Positions 18,567 through 26,380 of a DNA stretch of 64,000 bases are shown here, piece after piece. The first letter of the stretch is position 1. Each line of letters starts with the position of its first letter. A program made the position numbers and the translations under genes. Origin of the DNA: an uncultured Prevotellaceae bacterium (GTDB taxonomy: Bacteria; Bacteroidota; Bacteroidia; Bacteroidales; Bacteroidaceae); assembly GCA_900315565.1 (NCBI GenBank), contig OMZS01000014.1, positions 95,025 through 159,024 of the forward strand, in the 5' to 3' direction. The notes under the pieces were generated by a model that did not search any database, was not told the DNA's origin, and saw only the letters and a list, made by a program, of their open reading frames with translations.

Positions 18567-19262
18567 TTATACATCTTGAGCAGCCTGCTCATACAACCTG
18601 AACAGCCACTCGTTCTGTTCGGGAATGGTCATGTGGCTGTTGTCCAGCTCAATAGCATCGTCGGCCTTGCGCAGGGGCGACACTTCGCGGTGCGAGTCCA
18701 GATAGTCGCGCTCTTGCACGTTTTTCAGTATTTCGTCGTAGTCGGCCTCCATTCCTTTGTCTATAAGTTCTTTGTAGCGGCGCTCAGCCCGCACTTCGGC
18801 CGAAGCGGTGACAAACACCTTCAGCTCGGCATCGGGAAACACGGTGGTGCCTATGTCGCGCCCGTCCATCACGATGCCTTTTTCTTGTCCCATGCGCTGC
18901 TGTTGAGCCACCATGGCCTCGCGCACGAAGGGAATGGCTGAAACCAGACTCACACGGTCGGAAACTTCCATGCCACGTATTTCTTTCTCCACCAGCTCAC
19001 CGTTTAGGTAGGTGTCGGGTCGGCTCGTTTCGGCATTGAATTGGAAACTGATGTTGATGTCGCCCATGCGCTCTTGCAGTGCGTTTTCCATCACTTTGCC
19101 CTGCTCGTCGAAGAGACCGTTGCGCAGCGCAAAGAGAGTCACGGTGCGATACATGGCGCCCGTGTCAACATATACATACCCTATTCGCTTGGCCAAATCC
19201 TTGGCCATGGTGCTTTTTCCGCACGATGAAAAGCCGTCGATGGCTATTGTGATTTTTTTCAT
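18567..19262 (-). CDS. cmk: Cytidylate kinase
   Basis: Cytidylate kinase phosphorylates CMP and dCMP with ATP. The 231-residue protein has the P-loop GFSSCGKST (9-17), the NMP-binding [12 protein letters not shown], and [23 protein letters not shown], all family hallmarks. Its ATG overlaps the porQ stop by four bases, so it is translationally coupled to porQ. Confidence 0.94.
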   Translation of the reverse strand: MKKITIAIDGFSSCGKSTMAKDLAKRIGYVYVDTGAMYRTVTLFALRNGLFDEQGKVMENALQERMGDINISFQFNAETSRPDTYLNGELVEKEIRGMEVSDRVSLVSAIPFVREAMVAQQQRMGQEKGIVMDGRDIGTTVFPDAELKVFVTASAEVRAERRYKELIDKGMEADYDEILKNVQERDYLDSHREVSPLRKADDAIELDNSHMTIPEQNEWLFRLYEQAAQDV

Positions 19263-20206
19263 ATATTTAGTGCTAGGTTAATAACAATAGAATTTGACGA
19301 AACATGATATTTGGCATAGGCCAGGTTGAGTTTGAAGCGCTCCAGCTGCAAGCCAGCACCCAGCGAGAGACCTGCGCCGTGGCTGCTTTCCTCGTCGTCG
19401 CCGTTGCGGACAGTCATCTCCTTGGCACGGCGGAAGTTGTATCCGCCGCCAACCCAGATGGTAGGCCCGAGCAGAATGTCAACTCCCAGAGCCAGATGAT
19501 TGATAAACTTGTAGTCGTAGTGCGTCATGTCAACCAGCGAGGCGGAGAGTCTGAAGGGGGCGCCCTTGAGCCGTTTGGTGGCACCAAGGGTCAGGTCCAT
19601 GGGCATGCGCTCATAGTCGTCGTGGTAGGCTTTTACTTGTCCGCCCAGATTGTGGGCGACGATGGAGAGCGACAGGTCGGATTCGGGTTGGTAATAGTTG
19701 AGTCCGAGGTCCACTCCCACGGCAAGCGAATTATAATCTCCGATGTACGACGTGATAAATTTGGCAGCAATACCACCCACCAAATGATCGGTCAGCTCGT
19801 AGGCAAACAATCCCGTGAGGGCAATGTCTTTGGCCGAAAAGTCGCCCAGAATGGTGTTGTACTCATCGGTTTCCTTCATTTTTCCGTAGTTGGCATACTG
19901 GACTGTTGCTCCCCACGAGGCACGCTCTCCGGCAGTACGGTTGAACGATGCGCCAGCCACCACGGCTCCCTGCATGTAGGTCATGAAGTTCAGCCCAATG
20001 GTTTTGTCGCTCACTGAGCCCAACAGTGCCGGATTGTTGAACATGAGCGCGGCATCATCCTCGATGAGCGAAATGTTGTCGCCGCCCAGCGCCGCCGCAT
20101 GCGCGCTCATAGGCAGCCGCAGGAAGTTGTAGGCCGTTTGGCTATCCTGTGCGTGCGAGCCGAGCGTACAGCAGATGGTGAGCAGCAAAAATATAACTTT
20201 TCTCAT
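19259..20206 (-). CDS. porQ: Type IX secretion system protein PorQ
   Basis: PorQ is an outer-membrane beta-barrel protein of the type IX secretion system, implicated in the attachment complex with PorU, PorV and PorZ. The 315-residue protein has a signal peptide ([17 protein letters not shown]). It then has the PorV/PorQ-family start [33 protein letters not shown], amphipathic beta strands throughout, and a C-terminus ending in a short hydrophobic strand (IVINLALNI). The link to cmk and ispH supports PorQ rather than PorV. Confidence 0.85.
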   Translation of the reverse strand: MRKVIFLLLTICCTLGSHAQDSQTAYNFLRLPMSAHAAALGGDNISLIEDDAALMFNNPALLGSVSDKTIGLNFMTYMQGAVVAGASFNRTAGERASWGATVQYANYGKMKETDEYNTILGDFSAKDIALTGLFAYELTDHLVGGIAAKFITSYIGDYNSLAVGVDLGLNYYQPESDLSLSIVAHNLGGQVKAYHDDYERMPMDLTLGATKRLKGAPFRLSASLVDMTHYDYKFINHLALGVDILLGPTIWVGGGYNFRRAKEMTVRNGDDEESSHGAGLSLGAGLQLERFKLNLAYAKYHVSSNSIVINLALNI

Positions 20207-20239
20207 GTGGGCCGATACAAAAATCTAAGTTGATGGGGG

Positions 20240-20247
20240 CAAAGGTA
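20240..20247 (-). promoter_or_regulatory. Putative -7 box for porQ-cmk
   Basis: Minus-strand TACCTTTG matches TAnnTTTG, about 34 bases before the porQ start. No good -33 element is seen. Confidence 0.5.
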
Positions 20248-20381
20248 CTAAAAAATCAGAGTTTTTCGTCTGTCTCTACAAAAAAGTTACGGTCGGAGTC
20301 TGCTTGTTTGAGAGTTTTTTGTAATTTTGCCACGTTATTTTTTGTTTAATAACGGGCGAAAGTCTTGTTTAGTGTATCTGC

Positions 20382-21089
20382 ATGGAAGTAAAGAAATCAT
20401 ATCAGGCCGATTTGGAGCGTCGTCGCCCCATCAGGTTCCTTTTGGGACTTGTGGTGGCAGCAGCGCTTTTTTTTGTTGCCCTGGAATATAATTTCAACTA
20501 CGACGAGTCGTTCGACGAGTCGCTGCTCGAAGACATTGCCCAAGACTTGGAGGCTTTGCCCGCACGTCAGCCCGAGCCGATGATGATTGTCGAGCAGGTG
20601 CGCAAAGAGCCTGTGGTGGCCGAGAAAATCAATGTGGTGAAAAACGCTGTTGAAGAAAAAGCTGCCGAGCTTTCGCCCACTCCCCAGCTCGAGACCGAAG
20701 GCATTGTGGATGATGCTGTCATCGAGGAAACCACCCCCGAGGCTCTCACGCCCGCCGATGTCAGCAGCGACCAGGTGCTCCACTTCCGCGTGGTAGAGGA
20801 AATGCCCGAATTTCCAGGAGGCATGGCCGCCTTTATGAAGTGGCTCACCCAGAATCTTCACTATCCTCCCGCCGCCAAAGAGCAAAAGCAGCAGGGCACC
20901 GTAGTGGTGTCGTTTGTGGTCAATGCCGATGGTACGGTGAGCAATGCCCGTCTGGTGAAGCCCAAGCACGTGCTGCTCGACCGAGAGGCCATGCGTGTGC
21001 TGCGCATGATGCCCGACTGGAAGCCCGGGCAGGACCACGGCAAACCCTGTCGCACACTGGTCTGCATCCCAATTGTGTTTCAGCTGTAA
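20382..21089 (+). CDS. TonB-family energy transducer
   Basis: TonB carries proton-motive force from the ExbB/ExbD complex to outer-membrane TonB-dependent transporters. The 235-residue protein has a cytoplasmic start, one membrane segment (RFLLGLVVAAALFFVALEY, about 18-36) and an acidic, proline-containing periplasmic spacer. The TonB C-terminal domain covers about the last 90 residues (FPGGMAAFMKWLTQNLHYP, GTVVVSFVVNADGTVSNARLVK, DREAMRVLRMMPDWKPG). A TAnnTTTG motif lies about 55 bases upstream. The ExbB/ExbD genes are 18 kb away at 38.7-41.0 kb; whether they serve this TonB is unknown. Confidence 0.9.
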   Translation: MEVKKSYQADLERRRPIRFLLGLVVAAALFFVALEYNFNYDESFDESLLEDIAQDLEALPARQPEPMMIVEQVRKEPVVAEKINVVKNAVEEKAAELSPTPQLETEGIVDDAVIEETTPEALTPADVSSDQVLHFRVVEEMPEFPGGMAAFMKWLTQNLHYPPAAKEQKQQGTVVVSFVVNADGTVSNARLVKPKHVLLDREAMRVLRMMPDWKPGQDHGKPCRTLVCIPIVFQL

Positions 21090-21120
21090 GGACTTTCACA
21101 CATTAAACCAAAAATGGTAA

Positions 21121-21173
21121 ATTGTGAAATCGTGAAATTGTGAAATAGTAAAATTGTGAAATAGTAAAATAGC
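21121..21173. repeat. GTGAAATTGTGAAATAG repeat
   Basis: Seven- to ten-base GTGAAAT/GTAAAAT units are arranged head to tail between the tonB and prenyl synthase genes. A similar GTGAAATTGTGAAATTG run lies at 52088-52130, before the anti-sigma-like gene. Confidence 0.65.
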
Positions 21174-21184
21174 TAATTGGTTCC

Positions 21185-22159
21185 ATGTTAACATCCAACG
21201 AAATCCTCAGCCTTGTCAACCACTATCTTGACAGTCTGCCCTACGACCGTCGCCCTGCCAGTCTTTATGCGCCCATTCGCTATGTGCTCTCGCTCGGAGG
21301 AAAGCGCATCAGACCTGTGCTCATGCTCCTGGCCTACAATCTCTACAAAGACCATCCCGAGGACATCCTCGCACCGGCCTGTGCACTGGAAACCTATCAC
21401 AACTACACCTTGCTGCACGACGATCTCATGGACAACGCCGACCTGCGGCGCGGCCATCAGACCGTGCATAAGAAATGGGATGCCAACACCGCCATTCTCT
21501 CGGGCGACTCCATGCTCGTGCTGGCCTATCAGCGCATGGCGCAGTGCCCCACAGACAAACTCAAGCCCGTGTTCGACCTTTTCACCGAGACAGCACTCGA
21601 AATTGGCGAGGGACAGCAGTACGACATGGATTTCGAAACGCGCACCGATGTGCTCGAGGAAGAATACATCGAGATGATTCGCCTAAAAACCAGTGTGCTG
21701 TTGGCATGCGCCACCAAACTCGGAGCCATTCTGGCTGATGCCTCTGACGAGGATGCCGAGAATCTCTATAAGTTTGGCGAACAAATAGGCTTGGCCTTCC
21801 AGTTGCAGGACGATTTCCTCGATGTCTATGGCGACCCCGAAGTGTTCGGAAAAGCCATCGGCGGCGACATCACCTCGAACAAAAAAACCTATATGCTCAT
21901 CAATGCTCTCAACAGGGCCAACGACAGTCAGCGTGCCGAGCTCATGCAATGGATAACCACCACCGACTTCGACCGGCAAGAAAAAATCAAGGCCGTCACC
22001 ACCTTATATAATATAATAGGTATCGACCGTCTGGCGCTCGACCGCATTGAGTATTATTTTGCCGAGGCTGGCAAATATCTGGATGCTGTCTCTGTGCCCG
22101 ACGAGCGCAAGGCTCAGCTCAAGGCCTTCGCCGACGAAATGATGAAACGCGAAAAGTAA
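21185..22159 (+). CDS. Polyprenyl (probably short-chain) diphosphate synthase
   Basis: This enzyme condenses IPP onto allylic diphosphates. The 324-residue protein has both aspartate-rich motifs, DDLMD at 79-83 and DDFLD at 209-213, plus GGKRIRP (38-44). An aromatic residue (Tyr74) sits five positions before the first motif. In this family that usually limits the product to farnesyl or geranylgeranyl length, so I favour a C15-C20 product; this is inference. The stop codon abuts the tatD start, so the two are co-translated. Confidence 0.88.
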   Translation: MLTSNEILSLVNHYLDSLPYDRRPASLYAPIRYVLSLGGKRIRPVLMLLAYNLYKDHPEDILAPACALETYHNYTLLHDDLMDNADLRRGHQTVHKKWDANTAILSGDSMLVLAYQRMAQCPTDKLKPVFDLFTETALEIGEGQQYDMDFETRTDVLEEEYIEMIRLKTSVLLACATKLGAILADASDEDAENLYKFGEQIGLAFQLQDDFLDVYGDPEVFGKAIGGDITSNKKTYMLINALNRANDSQRAELMQWITTTDFDRQEKIKAVTTLYNIIGIDRLALDRIEYYFAEAGKYLDAVSVPDERKAQLKAFADEMMKREK

Positions 22160-23119
22160 ATGATGTTGCAGTTCATTGATACTCATGCTCATCTTGATGG
22201 TGAGGAGTTTGCTCCCGACCGCGACGAGGTGGTAAAGCGGGCCCGCGAGGCGGGAGTCAGCAAGATTTTTGTTCCCGCTATCGACCTGCCTTCCGTAACT
22301 ACCGTGCTCGATGTCTGCCGCAGATATCCTGGTTACGCCTTTCCCATGATTGGTCTCCATCCCGAAGAAGTGCGCGCCGACTGGCGTGATGTGCTGGCAC
22401 AGATGAAACCCTACGTTTATGGGGAAACCCACCCCGACCCTCCCGAAGGGAGGGAGCCCCGTCCGGCAGGCGCTCCCGAAACCCAACCCGACCTTTTCGA
22501 AGGGGAGTGCCGTCCGGCAGGCGCTCTCGAAACCCAACCCGACCTTTCCCAATGTAGGACTCTCAATCCGGAAGGCACTCCCTCCCTTTGGGAGGGCCGG
22601 GGTGGGTCCCCCATTGCCATTGGCGAGGTGGGCCTCGACTACTACTGGAGCCGTGAGTTCGAGCATGAGCAGATGGAGGCTTTCGAGGAGCAGGTGCGCT
22701 GGTCGGTGGAGATGCGCCTGCCGCTGATGATTCATTGTCGCAAGGCGCAAAACGAAATGGTGCGCCTGCTGCGTCAGTACGAGCGCGACCTGCCCGGCGG
22801 TGTGTTCCACTGCTTCACCGGCAATGCCCACGAAGCCGAGGAGCTGTTGCGCTTCGACCGTTTTGTGCTGGGCATCGGTGGCGTGCTCACTTTCAAGAAA
22901 AGCATCCTGCCCGAAACGCTTGCCGCCGCTGTTCCCCTCGACCGCATTGTGCTTGAGACTGACAGTCCCTACATGGCCCCTGTCCCCATGCGCGGCAAGC
23001 GCAACGAGAGTGCCTTTGTGCTCTACGTCCTCCAGCGCATGGCCCAGTGCTACGGCATCAGCGAGCAACAGTTAGCCGACATCACCACTGCCAACGTTCA
23101 AAGAGTTTTTGGGGTTTAG
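22160..23119 (+). CDS. TatD-family metal-dependent nuclease with an insertion
   Basis: TatD proteins are TIM-barrel hydrolases with DNase activity. The N-terminal DTHAHLD supplies the first metal histidines. IAIGEVGLDYYW supplies the catalytic glutamate, PLMIHCRKA and VFHCFTG the next histidines, and LETDSPYMAP the last aspartate, so the active site is intact. At 319 residues it is about 60 longer than usual. The excess is residues ~89-150, a proline- and glycine-rich stretch encoded by repeat DNA and placed just before the GEVGLD strand. The start ATGATG follows directly after the prenyl synthase stop. Confidence 0.9.
   Translation: MMLQFIDTHAHLDGEEFAPDRDEVVKRAREAGVSKIFVPAIDLPSVTTVLDVCRRYPGYAFPMIGLHPEEVRADWRDVLAQMKPYVYGETHPDPPEGREPRPAGAPETQPDLFEGECRPAGALETQPDLSQCRTLNPEGTPSLWEGRGGSPIAIGEVGLDYYWSREFEHEQMEAFEEQVRWSVEMRLPLMIHCRKAQNEMVRLLRQYERDLPGGVFHCFTGNAHEAEELLRFDRFVLGIGGVLTFKKSILPETLAAAVPLDRIVLETDSPYMAPVPMRGKRNESAFVLYVLQRMAQCYGISEQQLADITTANVQRVFGV
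22424..22609. repeat. Composite inverted repeat inserted in-frame in tatD
   Basis: The ends of this 186-base stretch are inverted copies of one sequence: ACCCACCCCGACCCTCCC near the left edge and GGAGGGCCGGGGTGGGT near the right. Between them are two direct copies of a CCGTCCGGCAGGCGCT-type unit. The length is a multiple of three and contains no stop in the tatD frame. A related element lies outside genes at 24715-24915. Confidence 0.8.
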
Positions 23120-23258
23120 AGAGTTGTATTGAGATAGTTTTTTTAAACAGAATACTCATTCGACTCTTTTCATTTCCGCGGAGTCAAATTTACAGAAAAA
23201 ACAATGCTGTTCGAAAAAGAAAAACATGAAAAATAAAAGCGAAACTCTGAAAAAGTTG

Positions 23259-23266
23259 TAAATTTG
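23259..23266 (+). promoter_or_regulatory. Putative -7 box for the lipoprotein hydrolase
   Basis: TAAATTTG matches TAnnTTTG, 31 bases before the start codon. The -33 element is not clear. Confidence 0.5.
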
Positions 23267-23297
23267 CAACGAATAATCGCAACAAAAGTAATCTGTT

Positions 23298-24563
23298 ATG
23301 AAAAGAAACATCTTGCAAGAAATAAATAAACACTGGCTGTGGATGCTGGTGGCAGTCCTGACGATGTTTGGCCCGGCGGTGCTGACCTCTTGCAGCAGCG
23401 ACGACGAACCATCGGCAGAGCAGCCGGAGGAAGTGGTAGAACTGCCTGAGGCGCGTGTTTATGAAACCGTGCGCTACGACGAGGATAAGACAACGGCCTA
23501 CAATTTCGAGTATCCCTCTACCGACCCCTTCGGAAAACCCGTCATGCTCTCGGGCACCATCACTGTGGGCGACGAGGTGAATGTTGGCAGCCCAGCCCGC
23601 GGACTGCTGCTCTACAACCATTTCACCGTCTATCGCGCCGACCAGTGCCCCTCGAAAGGTGACCTCGACGTGCAGAAAGCCGTCACGGGCAGCGGACTCA
23701 TCACCATATCGGCCGACTACTACGGCTTTGGCATCACCGAAGACAAACAGCAGGCCTACTGCATTGCCGGCGTAAATGCCCAGGCCAGTGTCGATGCCCT
23801 GCTGGCTGCCAAGAAACTGCTCCCCACGCTGGGGTACACATGGGACGACCACGTGCTTTTCAACGCCGGCTATTCGCAGGGCGGACAGACGTCCATGGGC
23901 GTGGTGAGGCTCATCGACCAGAAATATCCCGATCTGCACATCACATGGACTTTTGCCGGAGGCGGCTCCTACGACATTCCCGAAACCTACCGCCAGATGA
24001 TCAAGTCCGACACGTCGGGCATGCCTTCCACCGTCATCAGCGTGCTGTTGGCCTACAACGAATACTTCGAGCTGGGCATTCCCCGCGAGCAGATCTTCAA
24101 GGAGCCTGTGCTCAGCAACATCGACGAATGGGTGCTCAGCAAGAAATACAGCCGCACAGCCATCGACAACAAGGTGGGCTCGCTCTCCGTCAGCCAGTTT
24201 GCCACCCCCGAGATGCTCGACCTCAACTCCAGTCTGTCGCAGAAGTATATGGCTGCGCTCGAAAAAGATAACCTCTGCAAGGGCTGGCATCCGCGTGCCG
24301 AAAACCGCATCTTGCTGGTACACAACACCCAGGACATCACCGTTCCTGTGGAGAATACCGAAAACCTCTATCGTTTCCTGATAGAGCAGGGCGTTCCCGA
24401 GGACAATATCATTTACAAAGTCAGCAACATGGGTAAGCTTCCCAACACGCCAGCCCACGAGATGGGTGCCGTCTTCTTCGCCATCCATGCCATCACACAG
24501 GTCTGCGAAGAACTCGACATCAAACCTTGGATAGATCCCTCAAAGTTCACGAATTTCCTCTGA
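23298..24563 (+). CDS. Secreted lipoprotein alpha/beta-hydrolase (lipase/esterase-like)
   Basis: This is likely an esterase or lipase anchored to the envelope. The 421-residue protein has a lipoprotein signal ending in AVLTSC, so Cys32 is the lipidated residue. The following SSDDEP is acidic, as in surface-exported Bacteroidetes lipoproteins. The nucleophile elbow GYSQGG places the catalytic Ser at 193. HNTQDITVPVENT near the C-terminus could hold the catalytic Asp, and the later NTPAHEMG the His. SADYYGFG and LLYNHFT resemble secretory lipases. The substrate is not evident. It is monocistronic. Confidence 0.8.
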   Translation: MKRNILQEINKHWLWMLVAVLTMFGPAVLTSCSSDDEPSAEQPEEVVELPEARVYETVRYDEDKTTAYNFEYPSTDPFGKPVMLSGTITVGDEVNVGSPARGLLLYNHFTVYRADQCPSKGDLDVQKAVTGSGLITISADYYGFGITEDKQQAYCIAGVNAQASVDALLAAKKLLPTLGYTWDDHVLFNAGYSQGGQTSMGVVRLIDQKYPDLHITWTFAGGGSYDIPETYRQMIKSDTSGMPSTVISVLLAYNEYFELGIPREQIFKEPVLSNIDEWVLSKKYSRTAIDNKVGSLSVSQFATPEMLDLNSSLSQKYMAALEKDNLCKGWHPRAENRILLVHNTQDITVPVENTENLYRFLIEQGVPEDNIIYKVSNMGKLPNTPAHEMGAVFFAIHAITQVCEELDIKPWIDPSKFTNFL

Positions 24564-24714
24564 TTCATTAGAAGAAAAGCAGGGGAAAAAAAAGAGAAAA
24601 CGGATAAAACCATTGTTTTTCCCTGTTTTCCTCTGTTTTCCCTGTTTTTCTTGTTTTTCTCTGTTTTATATTTTCAGCCGCGCCAATAGAGGACTAGCAG
24701 CAATTCTTCCGATG
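24564..24714. other. Low-complexity pyrimidine-rich spacer
   Basis: From about 24614 to 24668 the sequence consists of repeated CTGTTTT/TTTTCC units with no open frame. No terminator stem is obvious before it. I see nothing else in it. Confidence 0.5.
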
Positions 24715-24915
24715 CGCCAGCCGCTCCCCGCTCCTGTAGGGGAGGGGTGGCCGTAGGCCGGGGTGGGGTCAGTATCTTGTCTCTGTACCTCTGTTCCCTC
24801 TGTGTGAGAATATCCTCTGTGTGAGACTATATTACAGACCCCACCCCTGACCGCCATTCCCGAGCAAGCTCGCCTACCCGTAGCCTTTCCCCTTGAGGGT
24901 AGGGGAGCTGCTGGC
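24715..24915. repeat. Intergenic palindromic GGGGTGGGGTC element
   Basis: GGCCGGGGTGGGGTC (about 24756-24770) is mirrored by GACCCCACCCCTGACC (about 24838-24853). The outer parts CCTGTAGGGGAGGGG and CCTTGAGGGTAGGGGAG resemble each other as direct copies. Inside are CTCTGTGTGAGA repeats. It has no open frame of note and shares its building blocks with the insertion in tatD. Confidence 0.7.
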
Positions 24916-24942
24916 GCCTAGCGTTACTTTGAATAATTTAGG

Positions 24943-25229
24943 CTAGTACATATCTGTGCAACGTCGTGAGATATTATCACAACTCACGGCATGGCGAAAA
25001 TATCGTCGTGAGTTAAGCGCAAATTCTCTAGTAAATTTCCACGCAATGTCGTGAGATATTATCACAACTCACGGCATGGCGAAAATAACGTCGTGAGATA
25101 AGCGCAATTATTCTAGTAAATTTCTGTGCAACGTCGTGAGATGTTATCACCACTCACGGCATGGCAAAAATATCGTCGTGAGATAAGCGCAAATTTTCTA
25201 GTAAATATCTGTGCAACGTCGCAAGATAA
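24943..25229. repeat. 85-bp tandem repeat, three copies plus a partial fourth
   Basis: Units begin with CTAGTA at 24943, 25028, 25113 and 25198, a period of exactly 85 bases, with the fourth copy breaking off after about 30 bases. Each complete unit contains CGTGAG, then 12 bases later CTCACG, then CGTGAG again 18 bases after that. Differences between copies are scattered substitutions. It lies between the lipase-like gene and the restriction island. Confidence 0.9.
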
Positions 25230-25322
25230 TTATGTGATGTAGAGTAATGTCGAGCTGTCTTTTTGTTTTGTTTTGCCCTTTTTGTCAGTTCTGTCGGTTT
25301 TAAATCCTACAAAACGTGCAAG

Positions 25323-25682
25323 TCAATCTATCCAGCAGGTATAATAGGTGTCATTGTTGCCGTTGTCATACATACGCAAGAATTCTTTTTCAGAATAGTG
25401 CTGATGCAGGCACTTTTCTGAGCAGTAGTACTCGCTTCCTCCGCCAATACAGTAACCCCATGCCATCGGCTTGCCGCAATGAGAACAAATGCGGACATAA
25501 TGAAAGTCGAAATACTGTTCAAGCGTTTCAGGACTAACGTTTTTTATGAGCCATTCTGCCCTTGCTGCCTTTCCCTTGATATTTGTATTGCCCGCGAGGG
25601 CTTTGAAAGCAGCGTATAAGGACTTACTGTCAATTAGTTCTCCCCTCAGCACATACCATGCTATTCGTTCGCGTTGTGTCAT
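25323..25682 (-). CDS. Hypothetical protein with a C-terminal zinc-ribbon-like cluster
   Basis: I do not recognise this gene. The 119-residue product has an alpha-helical N-terminal half (ERIAWYVLRGELIDSKSLYAAFKAL). Its C-terminal half carries CSHCGKP and YYCSEKCLHQHY, giving four cysteines spaced CxxC...CxxxC with nearby histidines, a plausible single zinc site. No signal peptide or membrane segment is seen. It is transcribed opposite to dpnD and sits at the edge of the AT-richer restriction island, so it may have arrived with it. Confidence 0.6.
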   Translation of the reverse strand: MTQRERIAWYVLRGELIDSKSLYAAFKALAGNTNIKGKAARAEWLIKNVSPETLEQYFDFHYVRICSHCGKPMAWGYCIGGGSEYYCSEKCLHQHYSEKEFLRMYDNGNNDTYYTCWID

Positions 25683-25785
25683 CTTCCGGCTTAAGGTTAT
25701 TGGTTGGCATCGTTTTTCAATTTTTCAATCATCTGTTCCGTTGTAATTCATTTCTTCTCCATAGCTTTTTTCGGCAAAGGTCGGA

Positions 25786-25847
25786 GATCTTTGGGGAACT
25801 GGCAAATAATTTTGATCTCTTTTGATCTTTTTTGTTAAGTTTTGATC
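25786..25847. promoter_or_regulatory. Cluster of four GATC sites before dpnD
   Basis: GATC occurs at 25786, 25814, 25824 and 25844. The last three share the context TTTTGATCT (two of them preceded by A or C variants) and lie 10 and 20 bases apart, on one face of the helix. GATC is the sequence expected to be recognised by the adjacent DpnII-type enzymes, so methylation-sensitive control of the promoter just downstream is plausible. Confidence 0.55.
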
Positions 25848-25875
25848 TATTGCAGTTTTTCTCATGCTTTTGCAC

Positions 25876-25883
25876 TATTTTTG
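25876..25883 (+). promoter_or_regulatory. Putative -7 box for dpnD
   Basis: TATTTTTG matches TAnnTTTG and lies only 7 bases before the chosen dpnD start, so the transcript would have almost no leader. No clear -33 box is present. Confidence 0.45.
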
Positions 25884-25890
25884 CAAATGT

Positions 25891-26058
25891 ATGACGAAGT
25901 ACAGAATTGAAGTGAGAGAGGTGCTGTGCCGCATCGTGGAGGCCGAAGCTGATAGTGAGAAAGAGGCCGTTGAACAGGTGAAGGAAAAGTACCGTTGTAG
26001 CAACATTGTTCTGGATGCTTCGGACTACATTGAAACAGAAATCGGCGTAAAAAGATGA
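25891..26058 (+). CDS. DpnD/PcfM-family small protein
   Basis: The 55-residue product (MTKYRIEVREVLCRIVEAEA...) matches the pattern of the DpnD/PcfM C-terminal domain: an initial strand YRIEVREVL, a helix ADSEKEAVEQVKEKY, then DASDYIETEI. The role of the family is unknown. I place the start at 25891 rather than an upstream in-frame ATG at 25864, because the family begins at this strand and the upstream residues overlap the -7 box. Its position just before DpnII-type genes fits the family name, but in this window a 322-base structured region separates them. Confidence 0.7.
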   Translation: MTKYRIEVREVLCRIVEAEADSEKEAVEQVKEKYRCSNIVLDASDYIETEIGVKR

Positions 26059-26097
26059 AAAAGCGGGGCGAAATGCATTTTTAACAAGATAATTGTT

Positions 26098-26105
26098 TAT
26101 CTTTG
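26098..26105 (+). promoter_or_regulatory. Putative -7 box of the leader RNA
   Basis: TATCTTTG matches TAnnTTTG, 40 bases after the dpnD stop. A transcript starting near 26112 would include all of the paired regions described next. Confidence 0.55.
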
Positions 26106-26111
26106 CAATCG

Positions 26112-26355
26112 CCTATTGCTTAAGATTCTTGAGCGTCGGCAAGACATTGTGGATTTAGATAGCAGTATCTAAGTTTCTAAGAGGCTTTTAACGAAAACAG
26201 TCCACCAAACTAACAGTAGTTACAGAGGGTCTCTGGGGATGAGGATACGCCTATGCTGCATAGGCGTACCCCTTCCTTTCACCTCTCTGTACGGGCTTCT
26301 GTGGTGGACGGCCTTCGTTAAGTGGTGACTAGGAAGAGGGTACGCTTTCTTTTTG
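26112..26355 (+). ncRNA. Candidate structured leader or small RNA before the DpnII operon
   Basis: No open frame explains this gap, but it is full of complementary segments. A small hairpin pairs 26155-26161 with 26166-26172. A long interrupted hairpin follows: 26188-26195 with 26314-26321 (8 bp), 26200-26207 with 26302-26309 (8 bp), 26222-26227 with 26285-26290 (6 bp, extendable), 26235-26238 with 26269-26272, and 26246-26255 with 26259-26268 (10 bp, three-base loop). A competing stem of 13 bp with one bulge pairs 26264-26276 with 26332-26345 and is followed by TTTCTTTTTG, as in a terminator. The long hairpin with a central bubble is 6S-RNA-like; the competing stem is attenuator-like. I cannot assign a known family. 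Confidence 0.55.
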
Positions 26356-26380
26356 TCCGCAGCTTAACGACAAAAGAGCA

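Noticed and set aside
22004-23068. Minus-strand frame containing PTPALPKGG-like sequence
   Set aside because: It is the reverse translation of the repeat inside tatD; such peptides are common artefacts of this repeat type.
24943-25229. Possible CRISPR array
   Set aside because: The 85-bp units are contiguous and similar throughout; there are no short identical repeats separated by unique spacers and no cas genes.
26112-26355. Retron non-coding RNA
   Set aside because: There is a long hairpin, but no reverse transcriptase gene is adjacent; the downstream genes are restriction-modification enzymes.
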